From: Diorhabda sublineata
Taxonomy: Eukaryota; Arthropoda; Insecta; Coleoptera; Chrysomelidae
Reading direction: 5' to 3'
DNA length: 64,000 bases
Assembly: GCF_026230105.1 (NCBI RefSeq)
Contig: NC_079483.1
Span: forward strand, 17,167,312-17,231,311
Below the pieces are notes generated by a model, which worked only from the letters and a program-made list of their open reading frames with translations, was not told where the DNA came from and did not search any database. Within the stretch, counting starts at the first letter, position 1; each line of letters opens with the position of its first letter. A program made the position numbers and the translations under genes. This document shows, piece by piece, positions 1 through 11,835 of this stretch.

Positions 1-882
1 TGGTTGAAAGAACTCTAAGAATATTAAATATTAATATTAAATCGCGAGAGGAAACGCTGGTTAAGAATAAAACTTTTGTTCAATCGTAAAGACGAAGAGG
101 TGTCCCAATGCGTCTTCATCTTAAACTCCGGGTCTGTCTCATTGAAAGCACAAATATATTGTTATTAAAGTCTAATTAGAACATTGCCTGTTGTTGATTG
201 TTATGGTACCGTAGAACAAAAAATGTTTCGAGAAAACATGTCGCAAGTGAATATTGAATATTTAAGAGAATAAATTTCGTGCTGGAAAAAAAATTCACGT
301 TGTGGTATAAAAAATATTGAAGTATTTTCGAGAACATTACACGTGCTTGTTGCGGTTTCTTTTACCTTGGTTCCATTCACCATATACCTATATAATTATT
401 TTAGGTACGTATCAATATTATTTCGAAAAAGTACAATAGTGAATAACCCTTCCTGGTATAGCCCAGAAAATGACTTATAAACATACACTTCGAGGATCTA
501 ATTACTAAGACATTCAAAAAATACAATAAAATCCCATTTTCATCATAACTTAAAGTACATAATAATATCGATGTACTTCTTTCAGATACAATAATAAGCG
601 GTCATGAGGATCTCTATTGAATACCTCTAATCACTACCTGTTTCTTTCACTATAGTGTGTATTTTTTTTTTCTTTAAAACTCCTTTCATGCCATAACCTT
701 CTTCAACACGTTAAATGGTAGAAGGAATATATAGAATTTACTCTATCTAAAAGAAATGAATTATTAGAAGGACGGTTTAAAAAAAAACAGTCACTATAAT
801 GGATTTCAGAATACTTTCAAGGATTGGAGTACTGCCATATCTTATAGCGCGACAGAAATTTCACAATACCATCGGCAAAAAT
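1..882. other. AT-rich stretch, nothing recognised
   Basis: No reading frame longer than about 60 codons, no terminal repeats and no familiar protein motif were seen. Only short A/T homopolymer runs stand out. Confidence 0.5.
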
Positions 883-994
883 GGTTAGGTTAGTTTAGGT
901 TATGTTAGGTTAAGTTAGGTTAAGTTAGGTTAAGTTAGGTTAAGTTAGGTTAAGTTAGGTTAAGTTAGGTTAAGTTAGGTTAGGTTAGGTTAGG
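883..994 (+). repeat. TTAGG-type repeat array, mostly a 10-bp variant
   Basis: The array starts irregularly and then runs as about seven copies of the decamer TTAGGTTAAG, ending in plain TTAGG pentamers. TTAGG is the ancestral insect telomere repeat. The alternating AAG variant and the internal position argue for an interstitial array and not a chromosome end. Confidence 0.85.
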
Positions 995-1168
995 TCCGCT
1001 GATGTAATGACAACTTGTTGTCCTCCCGGCGCACGCAAATCCCCAGGGATGTGTAAACAAGGAGGGTGGTTTAGTGGGTGAGAGTCCCACACAAACTCAC
1101 AGCATTGCACCCGCCCGCTGTGAGGACGGCATTAGCTTCCACCCTACATTGGGGGCAAAAAAAAAAAA
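995..1168 (+). mobile_element. 5'-truncated LINE 3' end, SART/TRAS-like (R1 clade), inside TTAGG repeats
   Basis: A 162-bp GC-rich, non-repetitive block ends in a 12-A tail at 1157-1168 and is bounded on both sides by TTAGG repeats. It contains a small hairpin-forming segment around 1075-1092 (GTGGGTGAGAGTCCCAC), a type of motif I associate with the 3' ends of R1-clade LINEs. Poly(A) running straight into TTAGG on the same strand is the layout of SART-type telomere-targeting LINEs. No coding sequence is left, so the family call rests on target, orientation and tail. An unrelated short poly(A) retroposon is the alternative. Confidence 0.5.
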
Positions 1169-1185
1169 GGTTAGGTTAGGTTAGG
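1169..1185 (+). repeat. TTAGG repeats downstream of the poly(A) tail
   Basis: Three further TTAGG units follow directly on the A-tail, so the retroposon sits inside one original array. Confidence 0.8.
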
Positions 1186-1193
1186 AATGTGTC

Positions 1194-1350
1194 AGGAATA
1201 GAGAATATTTTAATAGCTCATAAGAAGAAGATAGATGGCGGTAGCTACGTCGTTTGCTTTAATGCATAAGTTAGGAATGAAGAATATTTTAATAACTCAT
1301 AAGAAGAAGAAGAAAATAGGTGGCGTTAGCTACGCCGTTAGCATTAATGC
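1194..1350. repeat. Imperfect two-copy tandem duplication (~75 bp)
   Basis: Copy 1 is about 1194-1265 and copy 2 about 1273-1350. Both run from GAATATTTTAATA through a GAAGAAG microsatellite to GGCGGTAGCTACG-like sequence and a TTAATGC end. The copies differ by an expanded AAG run and scattered substitutions. Confidence 0.8.
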
Positions 1351-1959
1351 TTGAGTCAACACCACTTAAGCCTCTCATTTTCAAACAAACTTAAGTAACA
1401 TTCCGATATAAGAGGGTGGTGGTTTTTCTCGAAAATTAAAACTGTAATATTAATCATAACACATCTTTATTTTGTCAGACTCAGCTTGTTGAGGAAGGAT
1501 AGTTTGATTTTTTCTACTCAATAATTATATTCTTTCCTTGAACATTAATTACATGAACTGCTAATATGAACAGAAAAGTGATTAAATATTTAATAGGACC
1601 CAAGTCAAAACAATCTGGCACGGCTATGAACGACTCTATGTTCCCCATTTCGAGAATGATTTCAGATTCTTTTTTGAACATTCAACGCAATTTCGATTAA
1701 TCTGTAGAAACCAGAAATTATTTCAATCAAGTAAAAAAGTGATATTCCGATAATAAAGATGCAAAATGAATAAAAATTCATAAATTGTTATCGTTTTTTG
1801 CGAAAACCCACCTCTGGTTAACGCTAGACCTAATAAATGGATTGCCACATTCAATGACAAAAATAGGAGTAGCACACCATGTAATTGAATGGTCAAACAT
1901 TCCTTCTGATTAAACGTAAATTTGTTAATAGTTTTCACCAGACTAGGATCTGAGGAAAA
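1351..1959. other. No feature recognised
   Basis: AT-rich sequence with only short reading frames and no motif that I could connect to a family. Confidence 0.4.
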
Positions 1960-2135
1960 TGCGATACAGTGAACAGTCTAGATATGTAGAAGTCATCTTG
2001 GACAACAAACTTTCCCTTAGGTCCATCTGGAAACAAGATACTTGTGGCTTAATACAATAAAAGTGGCTGCTATATCGACTAATTCGAGACAGCTGCGGCC
2101 TCAAATGAGAGCTGTTAAGAAATATTAGGCAATTA
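1960..2135 (+). pseudogene. LINE reverse transcriptase fragment (post-palm region)
   Basis: The plus-strand translation contains RYVEVILDNKLSLRSIWKQ, which lines up with the VKYLGVILDSKLSWKPH block that follows the catalytic palm in Jockey/R1/I-type LINE reverse transcriptases. About 25 residues later a stop-interrupted IRDSCGLK resembles the usual WGLKP block. No catalytic FADD motif is preserved. It may belong with the RNase H remnant 1 kb downstream on the same strand, although that spacing is roughly twice normal. Confidence 0.5.
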
Positions 2136-2959
2136 GGTCAACACCATCAGTTGGATTAGGCGCACTCTTAGAAAATTGGGTATCTGAAAATAAGCATAAA
2201 ATGAATGAGAACATGACACGTTATAGACGTTCAAAAATATCAATAATGCACCCCGAATTTGAAATTACACAGAATGAACGCGACCATGACGCTGGTTCAC
2301 TAGTAAACATAACCTCAAAAGTACTTGCATGTAAAGGTGATAAAAAAATGTACGGTCATGGTCAATTTTGAATTATTTCTGACATATTATATTATTACTT
2401 TTATGTATGAAATTTGTAGAAAAATATATACAAACCGAAGGCGAGACCCCTCAATTTGAATAGAAATACCTGCAGTTACTGTACCAGAACATATCTTGAA
2501 ATGAAAGATATAGATCCAAACGAATTTTTTTAAACATACCCGGGTGAATCTATAAGATCTAACTGTTAAACTCATTGAAGAGAGATTCAACAAAACCTTC
2601 ATATTTTGAGTATTGATTAGATCAGGAAATCACCAAGTTTTGTCATGGATTTTTCAAAAAGGGAAATCCACTAATAGAGAAGTTATTTGCTTTAAAATGC
2701 CAAATTTTAGTTTTCTTTATAACAGTCTAGTCATTTTTTGAGTTATTTAATTTATAATTATTAAATTACCATGTGCAACTACAAGCTACACTAGGAAAAT
2801 GAGGTTATGTTTTTGACTTTCAGCGAAGTTTAGCGCATAAAAAGCAGAAAGTTAACTGTATATCGCTTCAAGATTACCAAGGACTACTACTGGATAAAAT
2901 ATACATGTATTGAATTGAAAAATACAGGTCGATAGAAAAGATGATACCTCCTGACAGAA
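2136..2959. other. Probable degraded LINE interior, no motif
   Basis: This lies between an RT fragment and an RNase H fragment on the same strand, so it may be decayed LINE or later insertions. I see no readable domain in it. Confidence 0.3.
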
Positions 2960-3135
2960 TCCAACGGACTATCCACTCGAGATGAATTTCAATGTCAAGC
3001 TTCCCAGCAGGCAGTAATGGAGGAATAAAATAGTGGGCAGCCTACTACACGGATAGATCAAAATAAAAAGAGCTGGTCGAAGCAGAAGTCTATTAGGGCA
3101 GAGGGAGTTGATTACACACATTTCACCTAGTAAGG
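2960..3135 (+). pseudogene. LINE RNase H, N-terminal part
   Basis: Around 3028-3062 the frame reads AAYYTDRSK, matching the first RNase H strand YTDGSK with its catalytic aspartate. A stop-interrupted AEVYxGRGS and HTFHL follow, as in the AGVY/GRGS and LHTFHLG blocks of Jockey-type LINE RNase H domains. Several in-frame stops show that it is dead. The rest of the domain resumes at about 3540, leaving roughly 250 bp more than a normal RNase H needs. Confidence 0.5.
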
Positions 3136-3294
3136 TGGAGAGAACTAATGAGTTGATACCGGTATAGTTAAAAGTAACCACCAGCCTATCATAATTATAC
3201 ATAAAGAAAGTGTTGCAATATTTTGGACACGAAACTAGAAAACGACATGACAATATACATAGGGACAATAGGGTTATAGTGATGAGAAAAATGT

Positions 3295-3455
3295 AGAGGT
3301 CGATCGTTGATGAAATGGCCTGATGAACAAGTCACAGACCAGCCGTTTCACTTATCGTTACGCTAGACTGAACATCAAGAAATATGGAAGGAGATAATAC
3401 AAAACCGATTAAAGACATTCCAAAGCAATCACGACTCTCTTGACTGAGAAAACAA
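3295..3455 (+). pseudogene. Possible C-terminal tail of another LINE
   Basis: The plus-strand frame reads GRSLMKWPDEQV and, after one stop, EIWKEIIQNR. This resembles the GRPKKRW...AQDRxxWKEI ending of RTE/CR1-like LINE proteins. It lies between the two halves of an RNase H domain and may have split it. The similarity is short and decayed. Confidence 0.3.
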
Positions 3456-3539
3456 GCAAAGAAGGAGGTATGCTTTTGTTTAGCAAACCAAGCTACTTAT
3501 CACTCGCACCATGGTCCAGCTTGCCCGTCGTGATAATCA

Positions 3540-3808
3540 CTAATTAGTATGCAGATCTGCTAAAGAATTGTTGATTATGGAATGCTACAAGGCATTCAAT
3601 GAGCTAGCTGTCGAAAGTGCGGCGAAGCTTCTCTGGATCCTTGGATATAAGTGGCAATGAAATTACCAACGAACCTTGGAACCACACAAATGCTGACTGT
3701 TTGAACTTGCAAAGTGAATCTCTTACTCGCGAATGTAGGAGTACTTTAGGCGATGGGGGGAAGACAAAAACAAAGAGGCATTGCTCAGATGGTACAGCTA
3801 GTTTCTGA
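3540..3808 (+). pseudogene. LINE RNase H, C-terminal part with one frameshift
   Basis: Reading from about 3553, the frame gives SAKELLIMECYKAFNELAVE and then KLLWILG. A +1 shift near 3645 continues as DISGNEITNE. Together these match the ECxKxLNEL...LLWVPGHSGISGNEIAD end of LINE RNase H domains. The frameshift falls exactly at the PGH motif, and PGH itself is lost. The 63-codon open frame at 3617-3808 holds only the second part. This is probably the same element as the RNase H start near 3040. Confidence 0.55.
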
Positions 3809-4135
3809 ACGTCTGCAATGAGAAGTCATTTCGAGCAGAAACTCTTGTTGTGTATCTAGGAAACTATGAAGATTTAGTCTACTTCTGAATCATTCCAGAT
3901 ACAAAGTATCTGAAGGATTAGGCTCATACCATGTAATTAACGTGCGCACTGTGTAGAATTTAATATTAGAGCCTTCTGAACATCAGGAGAGAGAAGTCAT
4001 TTCGAGCAGAAACGTTTGTTGTGCGCCCAAGTGAATCTCTTACTCGCGGATTTATGATCACTTTAAGCGATGGGTCAAAGATAAAAACAAAGAGGCACTG
4101 CTCCGTTGGTACGATTACGTATAAGCTAAAACTTC
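3708..4135 (+). repeat. Local repeat cluster (duplicated LINE-associated segment)
   Basis: Two segments recur within 430 bp. The first, GTGAATCTCTTACTCGCG through AAACAAAGAGGCA and TGGTAC, occurs at about 3712-3795 and again at 4029-4112. The second, GAAGTCATTTCGAGCAGAAA, occurs at about 3821 and 3993. The arrangement is a partial tandem duplication of about 0.3 kb that lies just behind the RNase H remnant and may be LINE 3' sequence. Confidence 0.7.
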
Positions 4136-5690
4136 CATTGAAGGAAGAAACTCCCCAGACTGGGTAGAAAATATGCGGTAAACCTAATCACTGTGTTATA
4201 ACTATCAACCTCTTATAAACACACAGAGGAATATTTTTTGGATTTTAAATGCCTCCTTTAAGGCAGCTACACCTTAGGAATTGTCTTATTCTTCATGAGA
4301 ATAAAGACTAATCCAGGTTATTAAGGTCTGACATAGTAATAGTTTCACCAAATATACAGCGAAGACAAAGAAAAAAGGTCAATTATGTAATATGCTTGAA
4401 AATGACGTATAAGTAAACTCCGTAGCATTGTAACAATTGATAATAACTTATATTATAGTCATACATGATTCAATGAATAAATTATAGTTAAAAACATTGA
4501 AATTTTTTTATACAGTTAATCGTTTGAAAAAATTTTTAATACTATGCATATTTTTATTGTTATGGTCTCTGTTACCTCACAGGTAAACTAAAGTAATCTA
4601 AAGTCGAAAGAGAAAATGAGTATTCGGTAACCTTTTAATAGGAATAAAATTGATGTGACAGGTAGGGATATTCTACGCCTGAATTCTCATAGTGGCTGAC
4701 ACTTGCTCAGGTTGTTCCTAGAAAACGAAAAGAATACTTCGCAGAACATGATGAATATGACATGTAACTACGTAATTGGATTGGAGATAATAGTGTCCTC
4801 GAATTGGAAATGTAACAAATAATCGTATTCAGGTCCTTTCTTTTATGTTATAGAGGACGACAGATTGTTTCTATTTCCGGTACATTTATGTATTGTTTAT
4901 AATAAAGATCAATAATTTGCTATAATACTATGTTCTAGATATTTATTAATATAAGATGAATATTAAATATAGAATTCATTGCAATGAATATGAAACTAGT
5001 ATAAATGAAACTGAAAGGGAAAACAACTTGAACAAGTAAAAATATACAGATACCAAAGTGTTATAACAGCGCAAAATAAAAGAAAAACTGATTAAATTAT
5101 TTATTATAACGAAGAAAACATTTTTTGTTAAGAAAGAAATATTAAAAAATCGAAATGTACTAAAAGTATTGATGCCTATTAGTCCCTATAATGGAATGAA
5201 AATTAGATTCCTAAGATGAAATACGATTTGTAACATTTAGAGAACATTGAAGATAAAACTAGAGGCACTGTTGATATGGTTTGGACACATAAATGCCGAA
5301 CATTTGAATCTAAAATAATAGAATCATAGAGAAATAAGTAAATGATGAGTTAATAATGTAAAAGAATCAGCCGAGTTAAAGGGGATGAAAAACAAACGAC
5401 ATAACTTCAAAAGCATCACTAGGATTAAGTGAAAAAAATGATTATTTCCGTCTGTTCGAATCGAGATTTACCTCAAATAAATTATACAAAGAAACTTCTA
5501 GATTTCTCTCACTATATTCTACAGAGGGTGTTACGTAAGAAAAATTCACACAGCTCAATTTAAACATGACGTAATTTGTCAGACTACTCCCTAATTCTAT
5601 AAAAAGTGGAATTCGAGGAGAGTTAATGAGCGAGAAACACCCGGATATGGCAAATAAGTGGTTATTCAAAGAACAAATAGCAGAACCAGT
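4136..5690. other. AT-rich stretch, one weak LINE-like motif
   Basis: Nothing convincing is visible. Near 5245-5290 the plus strand reads KLEALLIWFGHINAE, which recalls the WFGHxxR motif near the end of some LINE proteins, but the match is too short to call. Confidence 0.3.
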
Positions 5691-5694
5691 CGCA

Positions 5695-5835
5695 AAGAGC
5701 GGTCAATTCGAATAGAAACTCTTGTTGTATGTCTAGGAAATTATGGAGATTTAGTTCACTTCGAAATCATTCCAGATACAAAGTATCTAAAGGGTTAGGT
5801 CATATAATAAACATGCACAGTGTGTGGAAAGAATC
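5695..5835 (+). repeat. Third copy of the local repeat family
   Basis: About 140 bp match 3818-3970. Shared blocks include AAACTCTTGTTGT, GAGATTTAGTTCACTTC-like sequence, ATCATTCCAGATACAAAGTATC and a GTGCACACTGTGT-like block. The copies share no obvious terminal repeats. Confidence 0.7.
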
Positions 5836-5840
5836 TAATA

Positions 5841-8630
5841 TCACGTATCCAGGCACGCCTTTGGAACACTATTTTCAGTGTTTATGAATGGATAAAAATA
5901 GGCTAAACACATAAATTGACCCCAACCCGGGTGGTACTTCCTGCACTTGTTAAAAAGAAAGAATTTTACAAGGAAATCAATGCTAACTTTTTTAAGTGCT
6001 TTAAATATTCGTTGGGTGACTCTGTAGTCCCTTTGCATACGTAATGAGGTTTTATTACTCTATACCTTTCTGAAATAAGTTATAGTGGAATAATAGGTTA
6101 TTTCTACGATCTGTGTTGCCGAAAATAATGTAGATACGCTTAAAGAAAACCATTTTTTTTTTCGTGAACGTAGAGAAAAATATAGTATGCAATAAACACT
6201 TACTTTTTGCACTTGTTGCATAGCTAACTATTTTGACTATTCTTCACTTTAAATACGTCAAATAAATAAAGGAGATTCTTTTCAGAAATGTCGATTGTAG
6301 AAGGCCTAATATCAAGTCTTGACAGTATGTATTTATTTCCACGTGAAAATTATCGTGCTTATTTTAAGTGATTATTTTGGCTAAAATGATCAGAATAGGA
6401 AGATCAGAATCAGAAAATACTTTAATTTTAAATAAGTGTTTCAAATTATAGAATGATTTGAGGGTGTTTAAGTACCTACAAAGTCAAATCAAAATTGCAG
6501 ATCTACTCACCAACAAAAAACGATTCAAAGGAAAGGAAATAATTTGGTAAATATTACTATATAGATAGAAAATTTTTAACTAAAATTTCAAGTTACTTAA
6601 TCGAAGACTCTATTTGTGCTATGAAACACTCGGTATTCGATTTGAAAGGAGATGAAAAATGATCAGTTCTAGTTCCCTTGTACCTGATATATAAAAAGAA
6701 AATTATCACAATTTAATCGAAAAAAAATAATTTTTCTTCAACGTTTAATGGAATACACCACTTTGATTTTGATTTAATAATCAATATCACTAAAAAAAAC
6801 CTTCAAACAATTGTTATGAATCCCAATCAGGTATAAGTAGTATGCATTTGAAAACCAGCAAAACTTATACCGTTTAAAAACATCCACCAATTTTCTCAAT
6901 AACATTTTTGGATATTTATATATTCCCGTTGTAAATTTTGTCTATAAACATTTCCAGTTCGTTCTATATGGCTTGATGCATTTGTTTTTGTAGTCACCCT
7001 GTAGGAGTATCAAGTTGAATTTGTTGTTTACCTAAACGGATCATAATTAGTTTAGGTCTAAACCGATTAGCGATAAGTAATAATAGGTTAGCAATAATTT
7101 GAAAATTGGTTATTGAACGATATAAAGAACCTTTGGTGATGATAGAGGCGTCTTTAGCGGACACCTGATACCGTAACGGCACTAAATCTCGACAAAGCTT
7201 CTTTTTTAATTCGACCGCAGCTTATCTAAAATCTCTAGACTATATTTTTTTCATTAAATTCATTCATTTTACAAACATTAGTTGTGTTGAATTATTACGA
7301 GGCTTCTTGGCCATTTTCGATTTTTATTTTCAATATTTCACAATTACATTTTTTCTATGAATTTATTATTCAATTTCTTTTGTTATTGATGTTGTTAGAC
7401 AATTCTTCATGGTCCTTTATTGCAGATACACACCAGTCTCTTCACCTGGCTAAGATGTCGCTTCGACTGTTGCTTGAGTTCTCTCTGTTCTTTAGATTAG
7501 ATACTATTGTCCTTAATCATGGTGTACATCCATTGCAGTTTAAGAGAAGCCCACTTTTTGCTGCTTTTCTTTTGCGATTTTTTGCGTTTTGCGAACGATT
7601 GAGAAATGAAGTGTAGTTGTAGCGAATAGTGTAGTAGAAAAAACAAATGAACCATTTGGTAAAACCTAATTGTGTTTTATATTGAAAAAATATACTTTGA
7701 AAATTCATTTAGTGGTAAAACCTCGTTTTTATTTTCTAGTTTTCTGTACTGTCATTATCAATTCGATTTGAGTAAGTACTTGGCACAAACTAAAGTGATT
7801 GAGTGTGATAAATGATCTAGTTGATTTGTTGATCATTTATTTCGACATAATATCAATATAATGTGGCTCTATTTTTTTAATATAGCATATATATTTGAAA
7901 AATTATATGCATTTCGTTTCTACTGGACGGTCATCCTATCGGATACACTTGTTTTGTGGCTTCTTCGGTTGACTTCCTTTATTAATTAAATACTTTATGG
8001 TATAGCCATTTATCAATGCAATTTAATATAACAGGGGCATAAAACGGATGTAAACTGCCACCCCTTAATATCTTTGCACACTTTAAATTTACGGCAATGA
8101 AAACTGATACCATATAGAACTACCAGATTAAGAAAAATTAACTTTTATAGCAAAGAAAAGAAACTAGAAGCTATTTTTAATACATATGATTTTAGAGTAA
8201 TCAAATTTTTATCGGGTTGTAGGTTAATATACGAAAATTTAATACACCCATCACATAAAAATGTGTTTACCATTCAAGAAGTATTTTCTTTAAAATTGTC
8301 TTAAAATGAATCTTAGTTGAAACTTATTGATGTTTCTGGTTTCAGTTTTTTCATTCTCCATGTTTCCTATCAGTCAAACTTCCTTTGAAATATTCACGTT
8401 CTATATAATGTTTGTTCTGTTAAAGTTAATGATGAATCCCATCAATCCGTGATACTACTGAGAAGGTTTCCATATTGTGGAAAATGAATGGTAACACAAC
8501 AGGCTTTAGGCTTTCAACTGAACTACGATCAATTTAGATCAAAGTTACTTGTACCAACCTAACCTAACTTTGAGTTAATTCAATTATTAATGGGAAAAAT
8601 TAGTTTGATTGTGCTGTATGCTGGTTGGTC
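5841..8630. other. Long AT-rich stretch, no supported gene
   Basis: The longest open frame is 110 codons at 7284-7616 on the plus strand. It is hydrophobic, rich in F and L, and resembles no protein I know, so it is most likely chance. The T-rich strand bias around 7280-7620 gives such frames easily. Confidence 0.4.
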
Positions 8631-8633
8631 AAG

Positions 8634-9380
8634 TACTTCTTCTTCTTCATCGTACGTTAGGACTTAGTCCTGTGTTTGCATCAATGGTTGCCTAGCTGCA
8701 GCTGGGATGATGAAGACCAGCTTTCATATAATCTTGTAGGTAATCGTCCTGGTGGTCGAGATGTATACTTCCTTTGCAATCTTTGCATGTCATTACATCC
8801 TGGATCTCCCTTATTTTATAATTTCTCTTCTGGTCAAATAAGTGTGTCCCGCTCTGGTATGAATCGCGTATATCATTACTGGTCTAACACAGATCTTGTA
8901 TATTCTGACTTTGCTCATGGTAGTCATATATTTATTTCGCCAAATTACCCTGATATTAATAATACCGGCTTTGTTGCTTGAGGTTCCACTTCATTCTTTA
9001 GATTTATTTTTGAATAACATCACTTGTTCTACAATCTGATCGTATATTGCGAGTCTACATCTTCTCCGTACTCTGGATACTGTAGAAGATTTGGTTTTCT
9101 TCAGGGATATTTGAATGTTAGAAGCTTTCTCTATTTGTTCAAACCTATACAGTAGCCTTCGTCTTCTTAAATGATCAGTGCACTATTTCTTTGTTTCCCA
9201 TTCGGTATCCTCTTCCAGCTTGCTTTATCTCGTTTATAATCTCATCCATTATGATGCTGAACGAGATCGGGCTGAGGCTGTCACAGGTATTGTACTGCTC
9301 AGTTTATTTTCTATTTTGATATATGTGTAATCATCGGTGTTCAGGTCTTCGGTTACTTTTATCATGTTGTGGTGAATCTT
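8634..9380 (-). pseudogene. Decayed LINE ORF2 (RT palm to C-terminus), RTE/Jockey-like
   Basis: In minus-strand order the translation gives YIKIENKLS, then after a frameshift DSLSPISFSIIMDEIINEIK and GRGYRMGNKEIVH. These are the GDSLSPxLFNxxMDEIIKEV and AGRGYRMGNKEI blocks of an insect LINE family, ending just before the catalytic YADD, which is lost. Further on are SKVRIYKICVRPVMIYA, which matches KVRIYKACVRPxLTYA, and a tail SRPPGRLPTR that resembles the usual GRPxKRW ending. The element closes on a CTTCTTCTTCTTC microsatellite at 8634-8650, probably its 3' tail. Multiple stops and frameshifts make it non-functional. Confidence 0.7.
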
Positions 9381-10533
9381 CCTTTTCTTCAGTAGAGTTA
9401 TATCCCTTATCAAATACTTGGTCTAGTACTTATCTCTTATATCCTTTTTTGCTCCACCGTGAGACCAAGAACTTTCATGAACAGAAGTTTAACAAAAAAC
9501 TTTCCAATCTCCAAAATCATTTATCGCTCACTCGGCTGATGTTTACTCCTTGGAGTGTAACACCCAATTTCCATTTCATCATTGTTCATAATAACTTTTT
9601 TTAATATTCTTCTCCGCAAGTTTCCATTCTGGACTTTTGCATTCCAATTGGGTTCTACCTTTCCAGTATCTTCCAACACAGCATCTAATAATCTTCCTTT
9701 GGTGCACCAATTCTTTTTTCACCTACTTCTCCTTCAATGACCCACATTTATTGTATTTGTATTTGTATTTTTTTAGATAGCCCCAACAGTCCCGCTATTT
9801 GGGGTTTTATATTCTTGGTAAATCATTTTTCAGAAAATCCTTCATTTGTTTCCATTCTTTCACAGATTTTCCTCGACACCTTTATTTCCCATTTTCCCTT
9901 CCGCCTTTATTAAAGTCTTGATTTTTCACCAGTTTAAATCAGTTTAAACTAAGAGGAAATTTGTATTTAAGCTAACCTTGTTTGTATTGCTTTCTTTTTT
10001 ATTTTATCTATTTAGTACCTATCAAATAACTATTTAGTAAATTCTCCCATTGAGCAGGTACACACACCGGAAACTGAGGCAGATTTTATTATGTTTAAAT
10101 GGGTATTTTTACAGTAAGATTCTCATCATTTAAATTTGCTTTTATTTCATCCCCAAAAATGACACCTCAACACCTGCCCCACAAAATGTGCATAAATCAA
10201 CTCGAAATCATCACTTCTATTCTGCTTTGTTTGTATTTGGTAGAGGGTGATCCGTTAAACGATATCATCAAAATATTTTAATCAGAAAAGTACCGAATAT
10301 AAAACGAGATTTATCCTTTCTTTAATTACTATTTTAGTTTTCTAAAATGGGAGCAAAGTTCGGGCAAGAATCTCAATAAAAGTAAAAAAAGAAGATGCGA
10401 GAAACTACGTCGAAACTACGATTGATCTGAATTAGCGAGACGAAATAAGGAACATTGAAAAAACCAAAGGACTAAATCCTTACGGTAGGAGACCGAGATT
10501 CTAACTCAGGTTAGATGAGGTAATTGGAACCTA
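9381..10533. other. No feature recognised; possible 5' extension of the LINE
   Basis: The part nearest 9400-9600 may be further decayed LINE, but I could not read a domain. At 9747-9770 there is a short TATTTG repeat. Confidence 0.3.
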
Positions 10534-10555
10534 ACCTAACCTAACCGAAGATACT
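10534..10555. repeat. CCTAA microsatellite (interstitial)
   Basis: Three to four CCTAA units, the complement of TTAGG. Similar short tracts occur at about 8562, 17181 and 33205. Confidence 0.7.
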
Positions 10556-11350
10556 AATACATCTGATTGTCTAGAATCGTGAGTGGTTGTTGAAGTATCA
10601 CAAATGAAACTTAAATAAACTTTAAAATGTCTACTCAAGCATATTTTGTTAAATCTCTCCGTTGTATCAAAATATGTGAAGAATTTATGAACAGCTCAAT
10701 AGGCCCTATAGGAACAAGGTTTGAAGTTGATGTAATTCTGTTTTTATTAATTCTAAATCTTCTCTACTTGCTTCTAATCCATTTTTCCGTAGACGCCCTA
10801 TTTTCCTTTTCTTTCCTTCTCCCCTTCATAAGGATCTTCTCACCCAATGCCGAAATAAAGTCATGAAGACATCTCTCAAATATAAAAGTTTTGTCTAAGA
10901 TCAGATTTAGATCAGGGATTACCTCGAACTACAACTAAAAGGTATATTGTGCCTCAATACGTAAACAATTTTTGATTCCAGTTTCCAGCTGGCTTCTAGA
11001 AGGTCCCAAGCAACCCTTTTTTATATTTGAAAAGTCGGGGAAATTCATCTCCCCAGAGAAAAGTTTTTCCTAGATCTAATCTCATAATATGCCACAATTT
11101 ATTCTGAATTAAACTGTTTGTCATTGCACTGGACAATTTTCAAAATTGTATTCCATTTGTTTTTTTAAGATGACACTACAGTTATTGATTTTGTTAAAAA
11201 ATTGGCTTTTGTTAGTTTAATTTGGATACAAATATATCTATTCTAACTTCAATGTTATCAAAAATTAACATTCTGTTCTAAATTGGTAAAAAATGGCCTT
11301 TCTTAATTCAATTATACATAACTTTTTTGAATTGAATGTTGTCATAAGCT

Positions 11351-11370
11351 CAAATTTGAATTCAAATTTG
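11351..11370. repeat. Perfect 20-bp palindrome
   Basis: CAAATTTGAATTCAAATTTG is its own reverse complement and has no spacer. The surrounding 300 bp repeat the words TTGAATTTG and AATTCAA, so this could be a low-complexity accident. Confidence 0.8.
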
Positions 11371-11835
11371 GTCGGAAATTATTTTTCTAATGAAAAAAGA
11401 CTTTTCATAGTTGAATTTGGCCCAGTATAGTTTTCCTCAGTTTCAATAAAGACTTTCCTAAATTGAATTTGTTAAACATTGGTTTTCGTATCCCAAAATT
11501 GGTCTATCGCGGTGAATTTGGTTTTAGATTGACTCATAAAACATAAAAATTTCCTCAGCCGATCCAAAAAAATCCCAACGAACCTCTCCCACTCTTTTCT
11601 TCTCACAGAAAGGTTAATAAAAGGCATCCGCTCCATTTTTCCAGCGAGAATATTAGACCCATAATTTCCCTCAATTCTACGAGACTTAATGGAGAAGGAG
11701 AAAATTTTGTTTTGAACAAACATTATAAATAAAAGAAAAAACATGATGTTGTTCGAAAAAATATGATTTTTATCGTACCTTTCCTTTAATTTATAGCATA
11801 AATCATAAATTCAGTACCAGAAATGCTCACATTTA

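Noticed and set aside
883..1185. A true chromosome end
   Set aside because: TTAGG-type repeats are short, impure and followed by more than 60 kb of transposon-rich DNA, so they are interstitial.
7284..7616. 110-codon plus-strand open frame as a gene
   Set aside because: It is F/L-rich from a T-rich strand and has no motif or recognisable similarity. Frames of this size are expected by chance in 64 kb of AT-rich DNA.
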